Assembly: GCA_019843655.1 (NCBI GenBank)
Contig: JACDQD010000006.1
Coordinates: 8,362,034-8,426,033 of the forward strand
Length of the DNA stretch: 64,000 bases
DNA from: Lethocerus indicus
Taxonomy: Eukaryota > Arthropoda > Insecta > Hemiptera > Belostomatidae
Direction of reading: 5' to 3'
Position numbers and translations under genes: made by a program. Under the pieces are notes generated by a model, which worked only from the letters and a program-made list of their open reading frames with translations, did not search any database and was not told the DNA's origin. Shown here one piece after another: positions 1 to 12,425 of the stretch (positions are counted from its first letter, which is position 1; each line of letters opens with the position of its first letter).

Positions 1-3000
1 GGTACTTGATTGCAAAGCAAGGAAGTTCTCCCCCCGTCTTCAAGGGAAGAACTCCGTAATCCGGGTTTATTTCTTAGGCTCGAACTTGAGACGGGGGTTA
101 TTCACCTGTTCTCAGTTGAAACCGCGAGATTAATCGGCCTCAGCCCGACTTCTCTTCTCATAATCAATTTGTGTTCAACACTGTTTACAGCCTGTTCCTG
201 TCGCGTCTGTATAATTCTTCATGAGTTGACTAGTCGTCTAATTCATTCGATAAATTATCGCTCTTAAATAATTAGCGCGCGCTTCTACCCAAGAGCGCGG
301 AGCTCGCATCTGATCGGTGTAGCTTCTCCACCCCATTTGCTGCTAAGCTCAAACCGGTATCGCGTTCTCACCTCAGCTCGTCAATTTATTACTGACATAT
401 TCACACTAACCCAACCTCAATACAGAGGATAGTGTTATAACAAGCCAAAACCTGGATGTGAATAGAAATATTTACTAAAATAATAGGTCATTTTATTTAT
501 TTTATTGTTTAGCATATTTACCTTTAATTTCCATCCATGGAAATAAATGATATTATCACAATACCTTTCTTTCATTGAAATTTTGTTATCCGATTACAGT
601 TTCCCTCGGCGGTGTTTTTTTAGTGTCGATTCTTCTCCGTTATTTCAATGGGATTTTAGACCAGGAAAATGTCGCCTGTTTATTTTCCAGAGGAAAGCGG
701 ATCTGTACCGTAGGGAATTATTCTGGAAGGGATATTTTTTGTGGCACGAAGAATATCATCGGAAGGGGCGGCGCTTCCACTTTTCGGGACGTTATCGCCG
801 CCGCCCCGGTTTGCTTGGAAAACTTCAGAAGTGCGGGTCTCGTACCGCTCAAATATGCTCGGGGAGCGGGGAATAAAGAAGAATATAAATGGTCCGCGTT
901 TCGCCCGGATTCAACGGTCGGAATATTAAACCCGCCTTTACCGCTTTGTGTACAACCGCTTGTGTCTAAGTGTTTCCTATTTATTTCTTCTCCAACTTCT
1001 GGTGCGTACTTGATATACGGTGTTTCCCCCCGGCTTGTGTCCCGGGAGGAGAGCAACGCTTTAAACAAGACTAAATTATGTTAATCTGTTAATGCCACCA
1101 AACCGGCCAAAGTTACGTAACAGCGCAATTATTTTCACACCCCTTTTCACCAACAGAAAACATATCTTCAACGAAAACTTTATATTGTATACTCTTCTTT
1201 AATTATTTTTTAATAGAAGGGAATATTGTTTTGATAATACCACCAGAGTTTCAAAAGGATTTTTGCAAGAATATTAATTATACACATATATTATTTGAAA
1301 GTAAACGAAATTCGCGAGTGAGCAACCGCAGTTAATCTAATGTGATCTGTCTCCGATCATTTTTCCCATCCACTGGCATGATAATTACAATACAACGTAT
1401 CACGTACGTGCGCCAATACGGTGCGCATTCTGAGCTTGAGGGAGGTTTCGCATCTCCCGTGTTTCTGTGAAAAAACGTGGATTGTTTGTGGTCGCTTATT
1501 TATTCCGGCGGCGTTTTCCGCGTTCCCCATTTGAGGCAGAATGAATGGATACAATTGCCACTGGATCCATTTTAACGGCATATCTCCCCTTTATGGTTGA
1601 ATTCCTGTAAACTATTGTCACTTTCTAAACGATTGTTAGCCAAGGAAATAACTTGAACCGGCCTACATTCGGCAGCCGGCAGGCGTTATTGTTTCAGTAA
1701 TTTATACACTTATAAACACTTAATACAGTTTGTGTGTTGCAGACAGGACGACGATTTCTCGGAGGTTTTTAGAACAATTATATAGTGCGAATATTAATTT
1801 AAATAATCCCGAAAGGAGAATAAGAGATGAAGAGAGTAGGAGGTGAGACTTATTGATTATGCTGATCCTAGACTGTTCGCTCCAAGACAATTTGGAATTT
1901 GGTATGAGTTTGACTCTCACCTCTGGGTGCTTAGGCTAAGTAAGATTAGAAGTTGGTTAGGTATATTATTGGTGGCTGCCTACGCGCAATCAAATCAATC
2001 GACAGTGTTTGCGGGTGAATACAATCGCCCATATATTATGCAGACCACAGCCAGCACAACAGCCGTGTTGTGCGGGACAAGCATCAGCGCCGTGTTCCGC
2101 TGCATTAAATGTTCCTTAAAGATTTTGCCCGATGAAACAGTTCTGTCCAATCTTTTTAAATTTCTTCTAATTGTCCTAGCTGATCCAATTAGATGCTTTA
2201 AATGGCATTAATGAAGGTACAGAAGTATTCGGATAATATCCTATAAATTTGGTAATAAATAGATATTAATTATACCATTGGCGATATTTCATTTTATCAA
2301 CGGCAACATATTTTTCCCTCCTGAAATGAACATATTTCTTTACGTTTGATGGTGTATAAATACCGACACTGCTTTAGTTTTCATAAAATGTGATACTCAT
2401 ACAAAACATGCTATTAAGCGAAATGATTGGCTTTGAATCTATTTAATCTGGACGTAGGATTAATAGGATAATATTGAATTTTACATTAAAACAATTTCAG
2501 TTGGCTCGCAGGTAAAAGCACGTAGTGACCTCAGGCTAGGATATAAATATCTGATGAAATATAAAGCAGAATACTGGAAGCGAGTTTATTACTTCCGGAT
2601 TATATTCAAACCGCAATTTTATTTATGTCCGACTATGCAGGAACGTCCTTCTTCTGTGGTCTTTTTATAAAGAAGTTATTTCTTCCAGTGTGCATTGTCA
2701 CGATTTCTTTTAATGCCGATTTTATCCACATCTCTCAACCTAGATAAAACCCGTTGAGCATAATTTATATAATTTTCTAAGAATTATTAGCAATGGTTTA
2801 GTTGAAGGCAGGAAACGCTCGCACTGGATGATACACTCGACGATTTACGCGTTCTTTGACCTCTGAGTAAAAAATCGTCCGAGCCTCTTTCTGTCGGGGC
2901 TTTAGGCTCAGGATTTCCCGAAGCTAATCTTTTTCCGCCGGGCAAAAGGAAATTCCTATGATAAAACTCCGACGGCACGTACGTACAGTTGCTTGTAACA

Positions 3001-4979
3001 CGCGGGGCGACTGAAAATCGGTTGTGAAAAAAGAGCAGTGCGTTGGTAAAAGAGAGACAAAGAGTGGGCCAAGTCTTGGAGCCGCTGGTTGGTGGCTCAG
3101 CTCACGTACACCAAAGGCCTAAGCGCATTATAATGGTTTTTGAAGTTCAATTTTGTTCTTCTCCGAGGGCGGTCCTCTCCCCCCGACCTGAGAACTGGCG
3201 CAGAATAACCGAGTACCAAATATTCATTAGACGGGCATTACCCGCCCACAGAAAAAGGGCGCCAGGTTATTGGGAGAAGAGGGCTAGATTATTGTATAAA
3301 ATATATTAAAACGTTACTGAATCAGTACTTTAAAAAAATGCAATTTTAATGTTAATAACTATACAGAATGCTATACATGCCTCCCACTATATAGAAGAAG
3401 GAAGTATTAAAACCTAATATTAAAAAAAAACTAACACAGACTACCCCGATATAAAGTGCTAGAAAACTGCAATCGGAAAAACATTAACTGCAAGATTTTT
3501 ATTGCGTACATTAACAAAAATAGAATTTTGCGCATAACATAATATAATATTAAATCTCGGGTTACTTTATTTTTTTCTTGCTAATAATACAAAACTTAGA
3601 TGGAGAGAGACGGGGTTTCATTTGCAATTGGTTGGTAACCACTTCTCTGTTTACCCAGTACTGCAAACGCCAGCTATGAGCTTCAGTGACCCAAACGATT
3701 TGACAAAGACAATGCAATATAACATTTCTTAATTCGCCACTGACTACAATAAAAGTTACGAATTTTATTTGGAATAGGAAATGGTTAGGGACTCGGAGTT
3801 AAAAAATTAAATTTTTATTTGTTCCAAGTAAGTGAGGAAAAATGGGTCACAGTTGTGCCAAGTCCTTTACTTCACACTATACTAACTGGATATATTAAAT
3901 AGTAAATGAAGTACATCAGAAACACTTGGTCCAACAATAGCTGCTACCTGTGTCTTTTAAAACCGAAAAAATTGTCGCATTTAAATAATTGAACTGGCGA
4001 AATTTAGTCTTAACAGTAATAAATAATGAAATCGATGGGCCGCGTTGAATATGGTTACGATTGGTGGGCTCTCCCGCCGTCATTCTATGCAAGATTAGTG
4101 TTGGTTCCGAGAACAGAGCCGGACAGAAGGGGCATTAACAAAAAGGTATTGGCAGAAGAAAGGCAAGAGGCAAAGCCCCGTGGAGATAAATCAAACGGAC
4201 CGAATGACGTGCGAGCATTGTTCAAACCGGAGTGATGATATATCGCGTCCGCTATAGCTCATCCCAATTTTGTGGAATAAGGCAAACTATCGTATCGGTC
4301 GGAGGAACCTGAATAAAATACCGAATCTCTGAATTAGATAGAACCAACTCATTTTTTCCTTACAAGAAATTACAGGCAGTTCTTTTATTGTAATGATTTT
4401 AGTTGGCATTGAAATCACCTCGAACCGGTAAATTTCTGAATTTTACAGGTTATCCATTAGAAATGCAAATTTTCTGAAATATATTATCTAAATCCGTTTT
4501 CAGAAGGTCAGTGCGGCCCGTGCACTTTCAGTCCGATTAAGTCTCCGTTCGCCCAAATGTCGTTAAAAACGACTCGCATTAAAACGAAATAAAACTGTAT
4601 TCAAACCGTTGCGTTCGATACATTGTTCGTACTGAGCTCGTTTAACTCGCGTTTTACATGATTAATGACCGAATCAATAGCCCTATTGATATTGCAATAT
4701 ATTCAGGAGCCCCGCGTCCAAACGCGCTTTCTTTTACAAAAACTGTACGACGGGTTTTTGTTTTTTCTTTCGGTTGAAAAGTACCTGAATGACGTCGCCG
4801 CAGTATACGACAATAACGAAGAATAAATTATTAAGTATAAATTGAATGTTATTTATAACAAGCATGTGATACCATTATGTATTTATACTTCGTAATCTGA
4901 TATAGGATTTACTCATATTGCGGGTTCCTGGACAATAAAACTTTTTCAACTCAGCTACAGGTTCATTCCTCACAGGTAT
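1..4979. other. No recognisable gene; AT-rich DNA with GC-richer patches
   Basis: I see no gene that I can support here. Between about 550 and 1,080 a GC- and CpG-richer patch is open in several overlapping frames on both strands. The longest is a plus-strand frame of 169 codons from 575 with a hydrophobic N-terminus. It matches no family I know, and the opposite strand is open over much of the same bases, which is what base composition alone can give. A smaller patch at 2,790-3,300 behaves the same way. The remainder is AT-rich with short A and T runs. Confidence 0.6.
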
Positions 4980-5420
4980 AAAAATAATTAAAAATCATTT
5001 AAACTATAAACTTGAGAGATGTCAGATACGAACACACGTACATGTCGTCTTTAAGAACAAAACTTGGATAGTTGTTTTCCTCGCGGTCGTCAGCAAATGC
5101 AACATTCATAGAATCTACAATCTTGTACGGGGATCAGAAGGAAATCTTCGGGGGTTCGATAGGGAAGCATTCCTTTTCATTTATGACTTTTTCTAATTCT
5201 CCACGCGTACAAAAATAATTTAAAAATAACCCTGAGTTATAACAAATGTCCTCGTATGAAATTGAGAGATGACTCGTACATGACGCTATCGAAAACGAAA
5301 CGTAGATAGTTTTATAGCCTGTAAACGTTCTGATGTTCCGTCTCGATCTTCGGCAAACGTGATCTATCATTCATAGGTAATCTTGTACAGGAGGCAGAAG
5401 GGCTAGAAATATTCCGGGGG
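4980..5420 (+). repeat. Diverged tandem duplication, two units
   Basis: Unit 1 starts at 4,980 and unit 2 at 5,211. They share a series of collinear blocks: an A-rich start (AAAAATAATT), TTGAGAGATG, CGTACATG followed by CG, GATAGTT, CATTCATAG and AATCTTGTAC, ending in a GCAGAAGG- or TCAGAAGG-like segment and a G-rich tail. The offset grows from 231 bp at the start to about 259 bp at the end, so unit 2 has net insertions. Order and orientation are conserved but identity between the blocks is low. This is an old local duplication rather than a satellite. No third unit was found downstream. Confidence 0.75.
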
Positions 5421-5483
5421 GTAATTGGGGTTGTGGTTGGGGGATGGTGGCAAACAAGAATGTGTGGGGGGGCCGACCTTGCA
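5414..5483 (+). other. G-rich tract, possible G-quadruplex
   Basis: G-runs of six, four, five and seven lie within about 70 bp, separated by 5- to 22-nt spacers. Two of the spacers are longer than the usual 1-7 nt loop rule. It is therefore only a borderline quadruplex candidate. It sits immediately after the second unit of the tandem duplication. Confidence 0.35.
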
Positions 5484-5947
5484 CAGTGTAAACAGTATCG
5501 ACCCGGCGTGCCACAACTACCGGCCACAGTTTTCACTCTCGCCCACGCGGTTACGCCGAAAAATTCGAATAAAAATTCGATTTTGGATTTTTGGTCCGCC
5601 TCCTGGGCCCCACTTCAGCTTTCTTTAGGCCGGCTGTAAACTGATAATAAGGCATAAGTACTCAGTTGCAGGAGAGAAACTTCGTCTCAAGATCTACCAC
5701 AGTTTTCTCAGCAATATTAACGGAAACCATTTAATATATACAAATGTAGACGTCAGGTTTATGAAATTTTGGAAAACGACCGATTAATGAAAAGTACTTA
5801 CTCCAATAATACAATAATTATTATATTAAGGAATTTCGTTAAACATTGTTTAAATTTAACCCCTTGGCGATATCACCTCTGCGTGTGGGGTGGCACAATG
5901 TGCGGGCGTGTGCCCATTTCGCTGCCATTATGGCGACATGACAAGTG

Positions 5948-5966
5948 ATATGTGTTGAACACATAT
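5948..5966. repeat. Exact hairpin, 8-bp stem
   Basis: ATATGTGT and ACACATAT flank a 3-nt loop (TGA). The inverted repeat is exact but short enough to arise by chance in a 64-kb window. No associated gene is visible. Confidence 0.5.
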
Positions 5967-6025
5967 TGGCGCAGGATGGTTAAACGGCCCTTCCGGGGGG
6001 TTTTGAACATTACGTTAACGTCATT

Positions 6026-6057
6026 TGATGATAGACGCTGCATGCAACGAAACGTCG
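6026..6057 (+). mobile_element. Retroelement-tail-like motif (TGATGATAG ... CGAAACGTCG)
   Basis: The segment has a TGATGATAG start and a CGAAACGTCG end about 30 bp later. The form CTGATGATGG...CCGAAACG is common just downstream of reverse-transcriptase ORFs in many invertebrate LINE and Penelope-like elements. The copy at 54,610 has a related layout (CTGAAGATGG...CCGAAACCG). No reverse-transcriptase coding sequence was recognised next to it, so this would be a solo tail. The assignment rests on motif resemblance only. Confidence 0.3.
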
Positions 6058-7163
6058 AACTATGTTGTTTTAAACGCTCTGTACACATGTTCCCATGACG
6101 CTATCTGCATCATCTATTTGGGTAATCATGACGGACTTTAAATAACGATACCGTGACTCTTAAATAACTTTTAAATAAAGGACATATTAAAGTTAGGAAT
6201 TTTGCAGGAGGATACCTAAGAATACACCAGAGTGTTTCTAATTTAGTCTTATCTAATTTAGATTTATGCTGCTCTATGGGGAAAATTTTTTATGATGGCT
6301 TGCGGATGGAAAAACTGCGATGTCGATACTTCGAATTTCTGCGGTGAATGTGCATAGAGGCATAAGACGGTACGCACGCGCCGGCACGCATACAAGGCCC
6401 TTACAGTTTAAATATTCAAAACGTGTAAACCGGCGTTTGTCCGTGTTGTAGAACGGGCGGCGCTGGGTTACGAATATTATGCCCGTGTGATTTACTACCC
6501 CGTCTCCATCGTTGGTGTCAGGATACTTGTGTCGCCGTTTCACAATCAGTGATAATGTATTTAAACATATCATTGTACACTAAGGTAGAACTAGGTAAAC
6601 TAAAAGAAGAAAAACAACACAAAGAACTATTAGTTCGTAAGCAGGACAGTTATAAATTCCAAACAATCGTACGCACTTATTTCCCAATGATTTTATACAA
6701 TTATTATTTATACTTCCAACCTTTCAAGCTTTAATTGAATTGTAAATAACTGCATTCTTTAAAGGTTAAAATATAGTTTGGTTTTAACGTAAAAAAATAC
6801 TTTTTCCCCATCTAGAAATAAATCGAGTGAGCAACTACACAATTCATTTGACTGTTTTTTTTTGTTTAAATGAGTTTAGTGTTTTTATTTATTATCTTTA
6901 AGCCAATATTAAAAAACAAAAATATGTGGTTCAGAGGTGAATCACATTGTTCCACCAATCTATAACAGTTAAGATATCCCAAGTTAGAATACGTTTTTTG
7001 ATTAAAGAACAAAGGAGAAAGCAGCAGGTCTTATGGAAACTAGAATTGGCATCTCTTTACTGGGGCCATCCTTTTATAGACTTAATGTTAATCGGCTTTT
7101 CGGGTCAAGACTGCATTGACTTAGGGAAAAGAATACTTATTCCCCTCTCCGAGTCTCCTAACT
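6058..7163. other. No recognisable gene
   Basis: Mostly AT-rich sequence with a CpG-bearing stretch at 6,300-6,500. The short open frames on both strands match nothing I know. No RNA gene or repeat was recognised in it. Confidence 0.55.
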
Positions 7164-7195
7164 AAGCGACGCTTCTTTCTAAAGAAGTTTCGCTT
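7164..7195. repeat. Compound hairpin, 6 + 7 bp stem
   Basis: AAGCGA (7,164-7,169) pairs with TCGCTT (7,190-7,195). CTTCTTT (7,172-7,178) pairs with AAAGAAG (7,181-7,187). A 2x2 internal mismatch (CG against TT) separates the two stems and the loop is 2 nt (CT). In total 13 base pairs form within 32 nt. It is too short for a normal microRNA precursor. There is no flanking coding sequence that would make it a terminator. Confidence 0.6.
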
Positions 7196-9638
7196 GCGCT
7201 TTGAGTTAAGAATCTAGTTACCTAAAAAACAAGCTGCTGAATGTTCAGTTTTCGGGCTTTACTCGGGTTGTTTTATTTACCGTTATTGTTATTTCCAGAA
7301 TCGGCCCAGAAATTACTCAATATCGAAACAAACCGGATCATTCACGAGCGATTGAAAGCCCCTCCTGCTACAATGGCGGACAGGTGGAAAACGGGGGTAC
7401 CCAATATATCTACAACAGACACACACAGGCGCTACACCCTCAACGATTTCGCTTTAACTCCCCCAGGACTTGCTAGTTTAACGCTACATTATTCACCATG
7501 TGTGTCTGTTTGTTTGTGTGTGTGTGTCTAGGCGTGTGAACCGATGCACTGAAATTATAGCGCAATCGCTGAAAGGGGAAAACCGTGCCAATGGAAGTCC
7601 CACAAGTGCTTACATTCCTTTTACACCGAGCGAAACATGAGTCCTTCGCTGAAATAACAAATGCACTGTCAAATTAGCGTTAACGGCTTCAGACATGTAT
7701 TGGCTTAGCCACTCTTCAGCTGATCTAAATGCGTAATACAATAAAAAACAGAGTACTCTATACATTTGTAATTTTGTCCCGGGGCCATTTTCTGCTTAAT
7801 CTCCTCCTATCAGACAGCGTAATTATGATAATTAGGCTATTAATAGATTAAATCGTAATAGCTATTCAATGATTAATCTTAATTAAAAAATAATAAAGTG
7901 GGCTCAAAATTAATAAACATAATATAAAAGATCGATTAAAAATTAAACATGAATTCATAAACAGTGACTATAAAATTATAAATGGAAACATAAAATCACC
8001 GAAGTAGCAATTTTTTTAGTCGTATTCCAAATATTTGGGCGTGCAATGGCATTATTGACCTCACTTTCTGTCAGCACATAATAATCAATAGGTACAATTT
8101 AAACGCAGGGAGGCGCCAGTATGAACTTTTCTCATTGAAATATTGGAAAATTATATCGCTTAGAGGCAGATAAAATATTTTCGGGTGGAATGAACGATTT
8201 TCGCGGGCTACACCCTTCGATTCCCGGGGGGGTGGAAGGGAGGGGGTGTCGTGTCCGGAAATGCCCAATGGAAAAGGTATCATTAATTGGATCCGAGATT
8301 GGCGGCGTCCCACTCAGCTTTTCTCGTGGTCAGACCTCAGGCCACCAACAATACACGTACAGAACTTTCTGTTTCTTGATTTTTTTTCCAGTTTTCATGA
8401 GACTGGTTTATTCTCTAGGAATGGCCACAGTACACTTTCCAATATAAAACAAATGTTGAGTGTCCAGGTGGCACGTTCGCATTTTGTTGTTATAGATGAT
8501 ATTTTGTTTAATATAATTCAAGATATGCGGGTAGTCATGTAAATACAGTTTATTATTTATATTTATTTTCTTTTTCTCGGACATTAAAGAAAAATAATAT
8601 ACTCATTTCTCTAAGTTTCTGTAGGTACAGAAAATACATGAAGTCTGCTTCTCTATATCGCCACAGTATGGCCACATTTCGCCAAATCTTCGGAGAAGTT
8701 TATCACAGGAGGACGGAAGTGTAAAGTTCGTCCTTGATTGGGATTCATGGTTTTTGATGGGGGGGATAGGCCGGTTTCTTCTCTTATGTCCCTACTCCGT
8801 TTGACCTTTAGCAGCGTCGGTCCTAAGGGGGAAGGATTGACAAGTTTAGGAGGGGGTTGCCCAACCGAGAACTTTGAGCGTTTTTGGAAGTCCTAAATAG
8901 ATTGGATTCTCCATCATGGAAACTTGGGAATAGATTTACTTCTTGTTCCCCTGAAACAGGCGTTTTCAACCCAAAAGAACAAGTAATCTCTTGAGTTAAA
9001 CTTCAAGTTCTTCTGATTACACCAAGCCTTATAACCTGTGTGACAGAGTTCACCGACTCTGACTATTTCATTTTACTATGCTTTGCCATCAATGTATTAA
9101 ATCTGTTTTGTAGGTATATACGTGTATGTATATACGATGAAAAGAATCAATCACTACAACCTTCAGCTCTAGCTATAGTGTGACAGTCGGAAGAATAACT
9201 TTGTTGGTTAGTAAAAATAAATTTGATTCACATAATATTGTGACCTAGCACTCGTATGTAGGCATGAATAGCATTCCCCTGGCCGTATTCTGATCCAAAT
9301 TTACGAGCCAATAATGCAATTTCTCTTCTCCTTTCGGCCGTTAAAATTTATTCTCCGCCCAAATTGAACTCGCGGCCGACGGTTATAAATTCGGTTATGT
9401 TCATTGATCCGCCGAGGCCTCCACCATTTGGGCTATCTCAGAGCTGGTTTTACTTATTTCGCCTTGTAGCAGAAATCATTCTCTACTTCATTGATGGACA
9501 CGCGTAAAAAATAACATTAGAGCATATAATAATGTTTGTACAACTCGCAGAATATATATGCGAACATGTGACATATTTTTTATAATTTCAATAAACATTT
9601 TTTTAATACCTGTTTTGTGGTCTGGGAGGGGTTGGAAT
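7196..9638. other. No recognisable gene; GT-rich microsatellite inside
   Basis: There is a short interrupted (TG)n tract at about 7,498-7,528. A GC-richer stretch at 8,190-8,340 gives overlapping open frames on both strands with no family resemblance. At about 8,640-8,900 there are G-rich runs. No exon with paired splice sites was found. Confidence 0.5.
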
Positions 9639-9728
9639 ACCGTAGATTCCGTGTGTTTCTGTCTCCTCTCGCTGGTTTTGTCTTTTGCTAGACCGGTTTC
9701 GGCTGCTCGCCATCTTCAGTAGCGGTGT
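9639..9728 (-). mobile_element. 90-bp dispersed repeat, copy A (inverted)
   Basis: Read on the minus strand, this segment matches 54,610-54,699 with 7 substitutions and no gaps over 90 bp, about 92% identity. The core on the minus strand is CTGAAGATGGCGAGCAGCCG followed by an AAACCGG-type block and GAGAGGAGACAGAAACACAC. The similarity falls off sharply on both sides. The CTGAAGATGG...CCGAAACC layout resembles 3' tails of invertebrate retroelements, but no element body was recognised. The two copies lie 45 kb apart in opposite orientation. Confidence 0.8.
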
Positions 9729-10660
9729 TAGCCCTGAGAATGGCGCGGGGATGCACTCAACTTAAGTTCGTTGACTGCACGCTCTGTAGGGGATGGGTTT
9801 TTGGATCACAGTAGTACCAACTTCCGGGGAAATGGCAACGCGGCCAAACTATAGGATCGAATTGTCGCGTGGATTCCCGTCATTGGATTGGGAGCTCCAC
9901 GGTCCACGTACGACCGTGATTGTTCTCTGCTCAAACTGTTTCGGTGGTAGATTTTTAACACCCACCACCCCCTCCCACTATCAACGGGGAACCCAATTGA
10001 GGTCAGTCCAAATTTACTCCACCTTGTCCTCCCATGGGTCCTCTCCCTCCCTCTATCACTCTATCTATCTCTCTCTCTCTCTCCTCTTCCACTCTAACAT
10101 TCGCACGTTTCCCTCTCTGCCTATTCGATTCACACACTGCAATCCGCAGTAAATCTACGCTCCCCCCAACAGGAATAATTAAATTATGAACGGCAATTAA
10201 TTAATGCCGAATACATTATGTGTAACTAGGCATTCAAATTTAGAGCATAATCATGAATATCGTTGACAATTTCTTTTAACGGTTATTACCCGTCTATTCG
10301 TGTTTCCCTTCACTTCATTTTCCGTAGCAATAATTTCTGTCAGAATTTTAGAAACTGTGTTTCCAATTACAATAGTTTCTGCTATCTATCTGTTGAAGAG
10401 GAGTTTATAGGACATCTGCTCATTTTCATTTTAAAATGTTGAAGTTATAAGAATCGGAGGTGAGTGTTTAGATCCTCATAATTAAAAAAACGAAATCGGG
10501 TATTGTCATTCTCTTCATGCATTCGTGTTCACTGAAATATTTTTGAACTCCGTTTTTGAAATTTTTCGTTAGTTATACCCCGCGATTTATAACAAATGTA
10601 TAGAATCGTCAAAGCGTAGTATTGAAAATTTAATATCGATACTAATATTTAATATAATCT

Positions 10661-10697
10661 GGTGAGTGCACCCGAGCATAATTTTATGCTCACCCTA
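10661..10697. repeat. Two mutually exclusive inverted repeats
   Basis: GAGCATA (10,674-10,680) pairs with TATGCTC (10,685-10,691) across a 4-nt loop. Alternatively GGTGAG (10,661-10,666) pairs with CTCACC (10,689-10,694), which shares bases with the first stem. The two foldings cannot coexist on one strand. With no transcript evidence this remains a sequence observation. Confidence 0.45.
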
Positions 10698-12349
10698 CGA
10701 TCTGATAATTCAAACTTCAACTGTGAATAATGTATGTAAACGAATCAGTCTAATATAATTACTCTAGTTAATTTACTTTGATTAATATAGTCGGTATTGG
10801 GTCGGTCGATATTTTGTTTTATTCAAAAGCAGAAATATTGGTATTTGGCCCCTTTCTTACGGTTCTAAACGGGTCTCTCAATGTGGGCAGGTGCCTCCGA
10901 ATTTACTTGGCGTTCTTGGGGCTTAGAATGGGCTAATCCGGCAGAGTTCGGCAGTTACTGAGGTAGTTAGAGGGGAGGGTGAGGGGGTTGTAGAGGAGCG
11001 GGGTTCAACACAGCCGATTAATTAATCTCTGACAACGCGCGTCAACCGACAATTGATTCCCGGCCGAATATACCGGCCCGTACAGATTGATTTAAAATTC
11101 AAATCCGGCGATGCCTTTCCTGTAATTTATTTACGCGGTAACCCCACGATGTAAAAATATTCATGGCTCCTTCCTTTTTTGACGTAATTGCTCTTCGTCC
11201 GACATGACAGTCTATTATTATCGGCGCTTGGGAGAGCTTAATTTTTAAAACATGCAGAGGCCGGTAAAATTTAGAGAAAATCTAGATATAAGAATCATGC
11301 TATCGTGTACGGCTTTCATACATAAAATTGATCGCTGGAGAATTTTTCTGTTGTGCTTAATATTTAGGTTTATAGCGGCTTTTCTGCTTTTCACTATTAC
11401 AATTATTACCAAATGTACGTACCTCAGTGCGTAATTTATTTTACGTTGATCCCCACTGCTTAATTTGTGACCGGAATGCAGCAATAACGTTGTGAATGCA
11501 ATGTGTGACTATTAAACAAGCAACGGACAGCCCGCTGATAGGCTCGGTCTATGGGGCGGATGGGATATACGCGTTAAATAAACGAACAGTCTGAAACTGT
11601 CAAAAGGTCCATTTCCTCTATAAACCGAGTGTTGTAATAATAGATGAAAGGAATAAAAACAATTTGATTTTATAAAATTCATTATACAAAATTATTTCCA
11701 ATAATGCAATTTTAATTATTTTGTATTCGATTAACCCTAAATATTACCACTGACATTTGTTTGGATCGTTCGCCCCCTCGCCCTTTTATTTACACTCGAA
11801 CTGTTGGACGACATTTTAAAATGTATTTTGAACTGCTCAACCCGCATAATTGCCACAATTAATCGAAAACTCATTAATTTTAATTAACTAATCAAAAAAA
11901 AATTGGAATTCTCCCCACTCGTACACGGTTGGACCAAATATTCTGAAATATTTTGGCCATACGAATTGAGTTTATTTAAAAATTGAAACGTGTCTTGTCT
12001 AAACAGGATCAATGGGTTTGATTGCTAAGTATAATTTCTTTGCACTCACTTAAATCGATAACAATTATTCCTTACGGCGGTCTTTTACAGCTGAAGTAAG
12101 GGAGTTAAGTGTCCCTTCGTGAAATCCACCCTAACGCCGCCTCCGTCGTTTTATTTCCAACCATTCCACATCAATCAATTCAATCCTGCTCGGGTTAAAT
12201 CAGAGCCCTGAAGTATATTTACATCCGAATATCCGAATCAGCATTCAACTTGCTGGCAGCAGACTGGGTTATGACCAAATAGTCTTCTGGACAGAAAATC
12301 GTAATGCTGATAACAACATTTAATGCAAGAATCTATATTATATATTATT

Positions 12350-12425
12350 AGTAGTATTAGAAAATAGTATAGAATAGAATAGAATAGTATAGAAAATAGT
12401 ATTAGAATATAGTATTAGAAAATAA
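12350..12425 (+). repeat. Degenerate AT minisatellite (AGTATTAGAAAAT / AGAAT units)
   Basis: Variants of TAGTATTAGAAAAT and the 5-mer AGAAT repeat over about 75 bp. The arrangement looks like slippage and shows no higher-order order beyond that. Confidence 0.7.

Noticed and set aside
575..1084. 169-codon plus-strand frame, the longest in the window
   Set aside because: The opposite strand is open for 116 codons over much of the same bases, no motif was recognised, and the block is GC-rich. This is what composition alone can produce.
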